NCBI GenBank assembly: GCA_964617625.1
Contig: CAZTZL010000076.1
Span: 1 to 13,757 of the forward strand
Direction of reading: 5' to 3'
Length of the DNA: 13,757 nt
From: CAZTZL01 sp964617625
GTDB taxonomy: Bacteria; Zhuqueibacterota; QNDG01; DSAB01
Positions 6,090-11,951 of the stretch are shown here, in pieces (position 1 is the stretch's first letter; the number at the start of each line of letters is the position of its first letter). Both the position numbers and the translations under genes were made by a program. The notes beneath the pieces are model-generated. The model searched no databases, was not told the origin of the DNA, and worked only from the letters and a program-made list of their open reading frames with translations.

Positions 6090-7199
6090 ATGCTTGCTAA
6101 TATTTTTATTACAGTATTGGTAATAACCGGAATAAACGGTTTGCTCGCTCTGATTCTTGTCATTGCCGAGCATTTTCTTGCATCTTATGGGGAATGTCAA
6201 GTTTTGATCAACAATGAAAAGTCGGTTCAGGTGAATGGCGGTTCCACATTGCTTTCAACACTGAACAGTCAAAAAATATTTCTGCCTTCTGCTTGCGGCG
6301 GCAGAGGGACCTGCGGCTATTGTAAATGCAAAGTAACAGACGGAGGCGGGCCGCTTCTGCCGACAGAATTGCCTTTATTGAATGAATCAGAAATTAGTCA
6401 GCAAATCCGTCTTTCCTGCCAGTTGAAAGTCAAACGGGATATCAAGATTGAAATTCCCGAAGAACTATTTAATATCAAAGAGTATGAAGCAGAAGTTGCA
6501 CTGTTAAAACCATTGACGCATGATATCAAGCTGCTCCGCTTAAAGCTTGTTCAACCGGATAAGATCAAGTTTAAACCAGGGCAGTATGTTCAACTTCAGT
6601 CAGAACCCTATCACGGGATCAAGGAACGTGTTTCAAGGGCCTATTCGATCGCTTCGGCGTCTACGCAGACGGACAGCATCGATTTGATTATCCGCCTGGT
6701 CCCCGAGGGGATTTGCACCACGTGGGTGCATCGATATTTAAAGGAAGGGGACCGCGCCAAATTTACAGGTCCGATGGGTGATTTTTGTCTGCACGAAGGA
6801 GAGGGCGAAATCATCATGATTGCAGGCAGCTCCGGCATGGCCCCGATGGTGTCGCTTCTTCATCATATTGATTATCAAAAAATTCAGCGAAAGATACACT
6901 ATTTTTTTGGTGCTGTAACAAGAAAAGATCTTTTTTATTTGGACGAGATGGAACAGTTTCAGAAAAAAATACCGCAATTTAAATTTGTCCCTGCACTGTC
7001 TAATCCCGAGCCCCAGGATAAATGGCAGGGAGAAACCGGTTTGATTACAATTTCACTGGAAAATTATTTAAAGACTATCGATACCAAAGAAGTCCAGGCC
7101 TATCTCTGCGGCAGTCCGGGAATGATTCAGGCCTGTATCAAAATATTTAAAAATTATGGGGTGACACAGGATCGTATTTATTTTGATCCTTTTGCGTAA
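6090..7199 (+). CDS. nqrF: Na+-NQR subunit F (NqrF), NADH-oxidising ferredoxin reductase
   Basis: This is the electron-entry subunit. A membrane anchor (about residues 5-28) is followed by a plant-type 2Fe-2S ferredoxin domain with ligands C69, C75, C78 and C110 (ACGGRGTCGYC ... LSC). A ferredoxin-reductase module comes next: FAD motif RAYSIAS (183-189), pyridine-nucleotide motif IAGSSGMAPM (244-253) and the C-terminal AYLCGSPGMI (337-346) with the conserved Cys of the NADH site. The chain ends IYFDPFA, like the usual NqrF end. At 369 residues it is somewhat shorter than the approximately 407 of Vibrio NqrF but has every domain. NqrF oxidises NADH and hands electrons through FAD and 2Fe-2S to the NqrD/E cluster and the NqrC/B flavins. 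The presence of NqrF, and not RnfB/RnfC, identifies this cluster as NQR. Confidence 0.95.
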   Translation: MLANIFITVLVITGINGLLALILVIAEHFLASYGECQVLINNEKSVQVNGGSTLLSTLNSQKIFLPSACGGRGTCGYCKCKVTDGGGPLLPTELPLLNESEISQQIRLSCQLKVKRDIKIEIPEELFNIKEYEAEVALLKPLTHDIKLLRLKLVQPDKIKFKPGQYVQLQSEPYHGIKERVSRAYSIASASTQTDSIDLIIRLVPEGICTTWVHRYLKEGDRAKFTGPMGDFCLHEGEGEIIMIAGSSGMAPMVSLLHHIDYQKIQRKIHYFFGAVTRKDLFYLDEMEQFQKKIPQFKFVPALSNPEPQDKWQGETGLITISLENYLKTIDTKEVQAYLCGSPGMIQACIKIFKNYGVTQDRIYFDPFA

Positions 7200-7211
7200 T
7201 TGATCTTCAAG

Positions 7212-7316
7212 TCACCCCGATTCATCGGAGTGAATTTCGATCCTAAACTGGCCGGCACTGACGTGCCTGCTTGTAATCCACCGCTATGCGGATGGTCGTT
7301 TACTCAATTTCAGGAT
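7212..7316 (+). promoter_or_regulatory. hairpin-rich leader before the gene at 7324 (possible structured RNA)
   Basis: Three hairpins occur in series. 7212-7233 has a TCAC...GTGA / CCGA...TCGG stem with one mismatch. 7254-7267 has GGCAC/GTGCC with a TGAC loop. 7278-7295 has CCACCGC pairing with GCGG-TGG around one bulged A, with a TAT loop. ATCCT (7240-7244) can pair with AGGAT (7312-7316), which contains the Shine-Dalgarno of the next gene. It matches no riboswitch or tRNA consensus that I recognise. Confidence 0.35.
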
Positions 7317-7323
7317 AAATTAC

Positions 7324-7815
7324 ATGAAACTGACTCCAAGAGAAAAAATAATCCGGTCCAATTTTAAACCCGGAAAAATAACCAGAGACGGTTTTCTGGG
7401 GACTGATGTGAGGCATATTCATGATATTATACAAACGGACGAACGTACTCTTTTTCGTTTGAAAACCAGCTTAAATCAGATTGCAGACAGGATGCAGTAT
7501 TTTATCGAAGAGGGTAAGAAAGGACTTGAAACTTCAGTTGCGGTTGGAGACTGCAAGGTGCAAATTCAATGGGACAGAGGCATGCTGCCCTGTCCATTCG
7601 GGGAACGGGGATTACATCATAAACTTATTGCAACAGTATCGAATAAAGAATTGAAACTGTCCATTCGTTTTTCTCAACTGAGCGTGCATTTAATTCGTGT
7701 GCACGGTTTTTTCGGAGGCAAAGAGAGTCTTTTCCGAATCGAACCCGAAGAAATCGTACGCATTTTGGATATTCAACCGGATGAATTCACAGGAAGGGAA
7801 AATGAAAAATATTAA
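7324..7815 (+). CDS. conserved-looking protein of unknown function
   Basis: This 163-residue soluble protein has no signal peptide or membrane segment. I do not recognise a named family. Visible features are an N-terminal basic stretch (MKLTPREKIIRSNFKPGKI), a compact motif DGFLGTDVRHIHDII (about 22-36), PCPFGERG (89-96) with a Cys between two prolines, and HGFFGGKES with FRIEPEE near the C-terminus. These Gly/Cys-rich blocks look like the conserved cores of a real family and not random sequence. The ATG at 7324 is preceded by CAGGA at a good distance. It lies downstream of nqrF after a 124-bp structured leader and overlaps the next gene by 14 bp, so it is probably co-expressed with the two secreted proteins after it. 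Confidence 0.75.
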   Translation: MKLTPREKIIRSNFKPGKITRDGFLGTDVRHIHDIIQTDERTLFRLKTSLNQIADRMQYFIEEGKKGLETSVAVGDCKVQIQWDRGMLPCPFGERGLHHKLIATVSNKELKLSIRFSQLSVHLIRVHGFFGGKESLFRIEPEEIVRILDIQPDEFTGRENEKY

Positions 7816-8671
7816 TAGAACAATTTTTTTATTATTGGTTTGGGTTCCTTTTATTTTCGGACAGGACAAAATTCAGGGATCCTATAGTTACACGTATGGA
7901 GACAAAGAGAGTCTGGTCGAAGCCCGGCAAACCTGTAAAGATCTGGCCGTTCGGGATGCCATTGAATCCTATTATGTATTTATGGAATCATCAACCAATG
8001 TAGAGAATTTCCAGACCAAAGAAGATATCATTCAGTCCATTGCGGCGGGCTATTTGAAAAATCTGAATATCGTGGAACAGAAGGAAGAAGGACGTACCAT
8101 TACAATGGTAGTCGAAGCTACTGTCATGCCGGAGGAAGTGAAGAATCTCGTACGCAAAATAGCTGATCAGGACGAGCCCAAAGGCGAAAAAAACACTGCT
8201 GTTCCGGCACCGCAGGATGTTCAGGCAGAAACAAAAAATTATTCTTTTGCAGAAGCGTTAGCCCGTTATCAGAATCAGCTGGATTCTGTAGATGGCGCTT
8301 GGGAAAAAGGTGACAGGGAACAGATGATCACATTCCTGCAGAAAGCACAAAAATATCTTGAAAACCATCAGCCGGACCGGACAGAAAGATTCTGGGTTTC
8401 GGTATATCAATGCGAAAACTTGCGAATGGACATTATTCTCGATTTGCTGCGCGTCGAACATTTTGAAAGACAGGGGAAAAGGATTCGTGCAAGAAAAATA
8501 ATGATGGAAATTCGTAAAAATACAGATGCTTTAAAAACTGGTGTGAATAAATTAGAAGCATATTCCCGATTGGCTGAAAAACAGGAATCCGTCCGCAGTG
8601 CGACAGTCAGCCGGTGCAGACGAACAATAGATCGTGTCCGGAATAAAAGCGCAGGATACAAGAGGTTATAG
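7802..8671 (+). CDS. secreted protein with FlgT N-terminal-like domain, unknown function
   Basis: The chosen start is the ATG at 7802, preceded by AGGAAGGGAAA and opening a clear signal peptide (MKNINRTIFLLLVWVPFIFG, cleavage near residue 20). An ATG at 7697 would extend the frame through the upstream gene and bury the signal peptide. The product is then 289 residues. After cleavage, residues about 24-120 (YSYTYGDKESLVEARQTCKD, then RDAIESYYV and an amphipathic VVEATV strand) resemble the FlgT_N / LPP20-like fold of periplasmic proteins. A charged Pro/Glu linker (about 122-146) leads to a helical C-terminal half (about 148-289) that is strongly basic at the end. A periplasmic role is likely but no activity can be assigned. 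No flagellar genes are nearby. Confidence 0.75.
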   Translation: MKNINRTIFLLLVWVPFIFGQDKIQGSYSYTYGDKESLVEARQTCKDLAVRDAIESYYVFMESSTNVENFQTKEDIIQSIAAGYLKNLNIVEQKEEGRTITMVVEATVMPEEVKNLVRKIADQDEPKGEKNTAVPAPQDVQAETKNYSFAEALARYQNQLDSVDGAWEKGDREQMITFLQKAQKYLENHQPDRTERFWVSVYQCENLRMDIILDLLRVEHFERQGKRIRARKIMMEIRKNTDALKTGVNKLEAYSRLAEKQESVRSATVSRCRRTIDRVRNKSAGYKRL

Positions 8672-8684
8672 CACAAACGATAAA

Positions 8685-9188
8685 ATGGCCCGGGTGAATA
8701 GACGTTTAAGAAGCTGTCAAATTCGATTGATTTCCGTTTTTCTGCTGATACTTGCCGGATTGGGGCAGACTCAGGAGGATAATCGTCAGGTTATCGTTCT
8801 TTACGAGCATACGATGAATGAAGCAGCGAAGCATTGGCTTGGACAGAATTATGCCGCTGCTTTGGATGAATTTGATTCGGCAAAAAAAATACTGTTGCAT
8901 CATATGCCTTTACCCAGCGATGGCTTTTCCTGGAATACATTTCAATCTTTGAAAATATATACTATTTTACTCACCCGTTTGGTCGAGGTCGAAAGGTATC
9001 AGAATGAGGAACAATCCGAATTGTCTGAAAAAGCAAGAAAACAATCAAAAGATTGGGCAAGTGATCTTAAAAACCAGACTAAAATTTGGATGGCCATAAA
9101 GTGTCCTTTTCATGAAGATGAGACAATGCGGCTTAGGTGGATGAAACGATTTTACGCTGTGATTCAAAAAGTTAAAACAGAATATTGA
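8685..9188 (+). CDS. small secreted helical protein of unknown function
   Basis: The start is placed at the ATG at 8685, 13 nt after the previous stop codon. It gives a 167-residue protein with an N-terminal Arg-rich region and hydrophobic core (RLISVFLLILAGLGQTQ), a probable signal peptide ending near residue 28-30. An ATG at 8634 is also in frame but overlaps the previous gene and pushes the signal sequence inward. A GTG at 8694 is a further option. The mature part is alpha-helical; residues 43-72 (TMNEAAKHWLGQNYAAALDE...) resemble a single TPR-like repeat. The size class and helical character resemble the C-terminal half of the preceding protein, so the two may act together in the periplasm. 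I do not recognise a family. Confidence 0.65.
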   Translation: MARVNRRLRSCQIRLISVFLLILAGLGQTQEDNRQVIVLYEHTMNEAAKHWLGQNYAAALDEFDSAKKILLHHMPLPSDGFSWNTFQSLKIYTILLTRLVEVERYQNEEQSELSEKARKQSKDWASDLKNQTKIWMAIKCPFHEDETMRLRWMKRFYAVIQKVKTEY

Positions 9189-9201
9189 TCATACATATTA
9201 T

Positions 9202-9229
9202 TTGACTTTTTCTCAAAATAGTGTATATT
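9202..9229 (+). promoter_or_regulatory. sigma-70-type promoter for ecfT-truA
   Basis: TTGACT (9202-9207) and TATATT (9224-9229) are separated by 16 bp in an A/T-rich intergenic region that follows the previous stop codon. This would give a 5' leader of roughly 70 nt before the ecfT start. It is the best promoter match in the window. Confidence 0.6.
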
Positions 9230-9308
9230 TTAATACTTGAAGCAGATTATAATGGTTTGTTTCAAGAATTCATTCACATTTTATTTAAAAAGAACTCACA
9301 ATTGAGAT

Positions 9309-10109
9309 TTGATAGAAATTAAAGACATTACTTTAGGGCAATTTGCACCAAGAGATTCTGTCATCCACGGGCTCGATCCGCGTTTAAAAATTCTATCGAG
9401 CCTCTTTTTCATGCTGCTGTTGTTATTTACAAACAGCATTACGGTTCTTTTCTGGTTTTTTGTTGTGGTGATCGTACTTTATCGCGCGGCTCAAATACCG
9501 ATCAGCAACGCTTTTGGAAATCTCAGGGCCTTTCTTGTTCTGTTCATTCTCACATTTTTATTGCACGGTTTTTTGACAAGCGGCAGAATATTGTTTCGCG
9601 TTCCTTATCTTGGCGCGGTGTTTACTTATGAAGGCATGGCGAAAGGATTTTTTTATACCTTTCGTATCTGTGTCCTGATTGTTCTGGCCAATTTGTTGAC
9701 ATTGACTACTTCTCCTATGTCGCTCACAGATGCATTTACATATTTCCTGAAACCATTCAGAAAACTGGGCGTGCCGGCTCATGAAATCGGTATGATGATT
9801 TCTATCGCGCTTCGCTTCATCCCGATATTTATCGATGAATCGGACCGGATTAAAAAAGCACAGATTTCAAGAGGAGCCAGGTTTGAGGGAGGTTTCGTAC
9901 GGAAGATTAAGAACATTTCTTCACTGATCATTCCTCTCTTTGTTTCCACGTTCCGGCGCGCCAATGATCTGGCTTTTGCAATGGAATCCAGATGTTACCG
10001 GGGGAGTGAAGGAAGAACGAGTTATTACATTTTAAAGTTTAAACGAAATGATCTTATTGCGTTTTTCTGTATGATTTTTATAGGCGTTCCTGTTTTTCTG
10101 TTTCGATGA
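9309..10109 (+). CDS. ecfT: energy-coupling factor transporter transmembrane protein EcfT
   Basis: This 266-residue membrane scaffold of ECF-type vitamin/metal importers couples the EcfA ATPases to substrate-binding S-components. The opening ITLGQFAPRDSVIHGLDPRLK (7-27) is the classic EcfT N-terminus. Hydrophobic helices follow, then the cytoplasmic coupling region ALRFIPIFIDESDRIKKAQISRGARF (167-192) and RANDLAFAMESRCYRG (217-232). The first coupling motif reads S-R-G (187-189). The second reads S-R-C (227-229) where A-R-G is usual. An in-frame TGA at 9303 forces the start inside, and the TTG at 9309 fits the family N-terminus. No ecfA or S-component gene is adjacent, so the partners must be encoded elsewhere. 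The ecfT-truA order is also common in Firmicutes. Confidence 0.92.
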   Translation: MIEIKDITLGQFAPRDSVIHGLDPRLKILSSLFFMLLLLFTNSITVLFWFFVVVIVLYRAAQIPISNAFGNLRAFLVLFILTFLLHGFLTSGRILFRVPYLGAVFTYEGMAKGFFYTFRICVLIVLANLLTLTTSPMSLTDAFTYFLKPFRKLGVPAHEIGMMISIALRFIPIFIDESDRIKKAQISRGARFEGGFVRKIKNISSLIIPLFVSTFRRANDLAFAMESRCYRGSEGRTSYYILKFKRNDLIAFFCMIFIGVPVFLFR

Positions 10110-10172
10110 TTGAAGCAGAAAAACGGTTCCTATTTACAAAAAAAGATTTGATATCCGTTTGTTGACAGATTT

Positions 10173-10922
10173 ATGGAGAATAGAAGCAGGACACTGAAAA
10201 CAATCAAACTGGTTCTTGAATACGATGGAACCCCGTTTTCCGGATGGCAGGTTCAGTTAGAGCAAAAGACGATTCAGGAGGAAGTCGAAACGGCACTGGA
10301 AAAAATAACGAAAGAGAAAATACGCATTGTCGGTGCCGGAAGAACGGATGCCGGTGTGCATGCTTTGGGGCAGACTGCCAGTTTTAATACCGAAAAGGAC
10401 TTGCCCTTGTCAGCCTATGAAAAAGGGCTCAATTCGCTTCTACCAAGAGAGATTCGTGTTCTTCAGGCAGAAGAAATGTATTCCGGTTTTGATGCCAGGA
10501 GGGATGCAGTCAGCCGGACATACCGGTACGTGATTTCGAAAGCTGAACGGGCTATCGGGCATCAGTATGCCTGGTTTCCGAATTTTCATTTTAATATACG
10601 TCCTATGAAACAGGCTTCAAAATATTTGAAAGGCGAACATTCGTTCCGTTCCTTCTGCAAAGGGAATGAAAAAGGAGATGATTGCATTTCCAAAGTGTTT
10701 CATGTTCATTGGGAAGAAACGAACAGGGAAATCAAATTCGAAATTACAGCGATACGTTTTTTTCATAATATGATCCGGATTATCATGGGAACGCTTATGG
10801 AGGTGGGGAGAGGAGAAATGCTTCCAAGTCAATTTAAAACAATACTTGAAGGGAAAGACCGGACGCTCGCCGGACCGACTGTTCCGCCCCACGGATTGTT
10901 TCTTGTCCGTGTGGTGTATTAA
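10173..10922 (+). CDS. truA: tRNA pseudouridine(38-40) synthase TruA
   Basis: This 249-residue enzyme isomerises uridines 38-40 in the anticodon arm of tRNAs. Family blocks are LEYDGTPFSGWQVQ (14-27), GAGRTDAGVHALGQ (54-67) with catalytic Asp D59, DARRDAVSRTYRYVI, RFFHNMIRIIMGTLMEVGRG and PPHGLFLVRVVY at the end. The length is normal for TruA. The ATG at 10173 is chosen because IKLVLEYDG lies at the expected distance; the few extra N-terminal residues (MENRSRTLK) are common. It follows ecfT after 63 bp and is probably in the same transcript. Confidence 0.97.
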   Translation: MENRSRTLKTIKLVLEYDGTPFSGWQVQLEQKTIQEEVETALEKITKEKIRIVGAGRTDAGVHALGQTASFNTEKDLPLSAYEKGLNSLLPREIRVLQAEEMYSGFDARRDAVSRTYRYVISKAERAIGHQYAWFPNFHFNIRPMKQASKYLKGEHSFRSFCKGNEKGDDCISKVFHVHWEETNREIKFEITAIRFFHNMIRIIMGTLMEVGRGEMLPSQFKTILEGKDRTLAGPTVPPHGLFLVRVVY

Positions 10923-10978
10923 TCTGTTTTACATCATAGAAATTTTATACAAGATGTTGTTTTGTAAATGTAATAATA

Positions 10979-11070
10979 ATTGTCTCTTCGACCGAAGGGA
11001 GAAATCTAATAGTTCCATATTCAAATTAGAAAGATTTCTCATCCCGAAACATCGGGATTCGAAATGACAT
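10979..11070. repeat. MITE-like palindromic repeat, copy 2 (inverted relative to copy 1)
   Basis: The reverse complement of this stretch aligns with 5361-5456. It shares the CATTTCGAATCCCGAT end, the ATCCCGA/TCGGGAT hairpin (11041-11058), GAGAAATCT, the identical 16-nt core AACTATTAGATTTCTC and the GACAATT end. Its terminal repeats are TGTCTCTTCGA (10981-10991) and TCGAAATGACA (11059-11069), with two mismatches. The middle has diverged. It lies 56 bp after truA and could act as a transcript end. Confidence 0.85.
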
Positions 11071-11153
11071 GTTTATAGATATTATCAATATTTTCATTTG
11101 TATTTTCAATTTTAATTAGGCACAACGGATTAGTGTCAATCATTTTTTAAACA

Positions 11154-11168
11154 GAGTATTGAATTTTA
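11154..11168. promoter_or_regulatory. upstream copy of a 15-bp direct repeat, operator candidate
   Basis: GAGTATTGAATTTTA here recurs with one change at 11224-11238, 70 bp downstream. This copy overlaps the place where a -35 element for the TATAAT at 11175 would lie. It fits a repressor or activator site, but the regulator is unknown. Confidence 0.4.
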
Positions 11169-11174
11169 ATGATG

Positions 11175-11180
11175 TATAAT
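11175..11180 (+). promoter_or_regulatory. candidate -10 element for the transaldolase gene
   Basis: A perfect TATAAT lies 74 bp upstream of the start codon. No good -35 hexamer stands 16-18 bp upstream, which would fit a promoter that needs an activator. The assignment rests on the -10 alone. Confidence 0.4.
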
Positions 11181-11211
11181 AGAAAAGAGAAAAAATCAAA
11201 ATGCAAAATAT

Positions 11212-11238
11212 TCATTACTCAATGAGTATTGATTTTTA
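11212..11238. promoter_or_regulatory. palindrome plus downstream direct-repeat copy in the transaldolase leader
   Basis: TACTCA-A-TGAGTA (11216-11228) is a perfect palindrome around one base, extended on both sides by TCA/TGA after one mismatch (11212-11232). Its right half begins the second GAGTATTGA repeat (11224-11232). It lies just upstream of the ribosome-binding site, so it could act as DNA (operator) or as RNA (hairpin near the Shine-Dalgarno). Confidence 0.4.
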
Positions 11239-11253
11239 CTATCAGGAGGCACC

Positions 11254-11913
11254 ATGAAGTTTTTTATCGATACGGCAAATATTGAAGACATCAAGGAAGC
11301 CGCAAGTCTCGGTATACTTGACGGCGTTACCACAAATCCGTCGCTTTTATCCGCAGAGATTCAGCGTACCGGCGGAAACGCGAATGAGATCTTAAAGGAA
11401 ATCTGCAGAATCGTGCAGGGGCCGGTCAGCGCCGAAGTAGTCTCTCTCGATTCGGACGGGATGGTTAAGGAAGGAAAGGTTCTTGCGAAACTCGATCCGC
11501 ACATCGTTGTAAAAATTCCGATTACAAAAGAAGGTCTGAAAGCGATCAAGAGATTTCATGGAGAGGGAATAAAGACCAACACCACGCTGATTTTTTCCTC
11601 GATGCAGGCGCTGCTCGCCGCCAGAGCAGGCGCATCTTATGTCAGTCCGTTTGTCGGGCGCTTGGATGACATCAGCCATATCGGAATGGATTTAATCGCT
11701 GACATCGTACAGATCTATCGGAATTATGGTATCGAAACGGAAATTATTGTAGCCAGCATTCGCCATCCGCTGCATGTGGTTGAAGCGGCACTGATGGGGG
11801 CACATATTGCGACTATACCCCTTGCGGTGATCGAAAAATTGTTAAAACATCCGCTGACCGATATCGGTATTGAACGATTTTTAGCAGACTGGGATAAGGT
11901 GAAAGGGCAATAA
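11254..11913 (+). CDS. tal: transaldolase / fructose-6-phosphate aldolase family protein (TalC/MipB-like)
   Basis: This 219-residue cytosolic TIM-barrel enzyme is of the short transaldolase subfamily. It opens MKFFIDTANIEDIKEA, followed by GVTTNPSLL (24-32), AEVVSLDSDGMVKEG and HIVVKIPIT (83-91) with K87 as the Schiff-base lysine. TNTTLIFSS and SYVSPFVGRLDD line the phosphate and sugar side. The length is typical of this subfamily, which includes both transaldolase (pentose-phosphate pathway) and fructose-6-phosphate aldolase; the two cannot be separated with certainty by eye. The Shine-Dalgarno AGGAGG is the strongest of the full-length genes here, suggesting high translation. Upstream lies a candidate promoter with repeated operator-like sequences. 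htrA follows after 38 bp, so the two may share a transcript. Confidence 0.93.
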   Translation: MKFFIDTANIEDIKEAASLGILDGVTTNPSLLSAEIQRTGGNANEILKEICRIVQGPVSAEVVSLDSDGMVKEGKVLAKLDPHIVVKIPITKEGLKAIKRFHGEGIKTNTTLIFSSMQALLAARAGASYVSPFVGRLDDISHIGMDLIADIVQIYRNYGIETEIIVASIRHPLHVVEAALMGAHIATIPLAVIEKLLKHPLTDIGIERFLADWDKVKGQ

Positions 11914-11951
11914 TTTTAATTAGTCACAGGATTGATTTTGGAAAAAATATT

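Larger units (their letters stand above)
10923..11253. other. 331-bp intergenic region between truA and the transaldolase gene
   Basis: It contains no convincing gene. The left half carries copy 2 of the palindromic repeat (10979-11070). The middle (11071-11150) is A/T-rich and shows nothing I can name. The right third holds the promoter and operator-like repeats of the transaldolase gene and its strong ribosome-binding site AGGAGG (11244-11249). Confidence 0.7.

Noticed and set aside
5688..6200. A 170-codon open frame on the - strand opposite nqrE/nqrF
   Set aside because: Its low-complexity charged and polar sequence matches no family, and it is antisense to clearly coding nqr genes.
7240..7316. 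tRNA-like cloverleaf suggested by several hairpins closed by a short stem
   Set aside because: There is no T-loop sequence, no 7-bp acceptor stem and no plausible anticodon arm, so it is not a tRNA.
7697..7801. Upstream ATG that would lengthen the FlgT_N-like protein by 35 residues
   Set aside because: It overlaps the preceding gene over more than 100 bp and would bury a clear signal peptide. The ATG at 7802 has a good Shine-Dalgarno.
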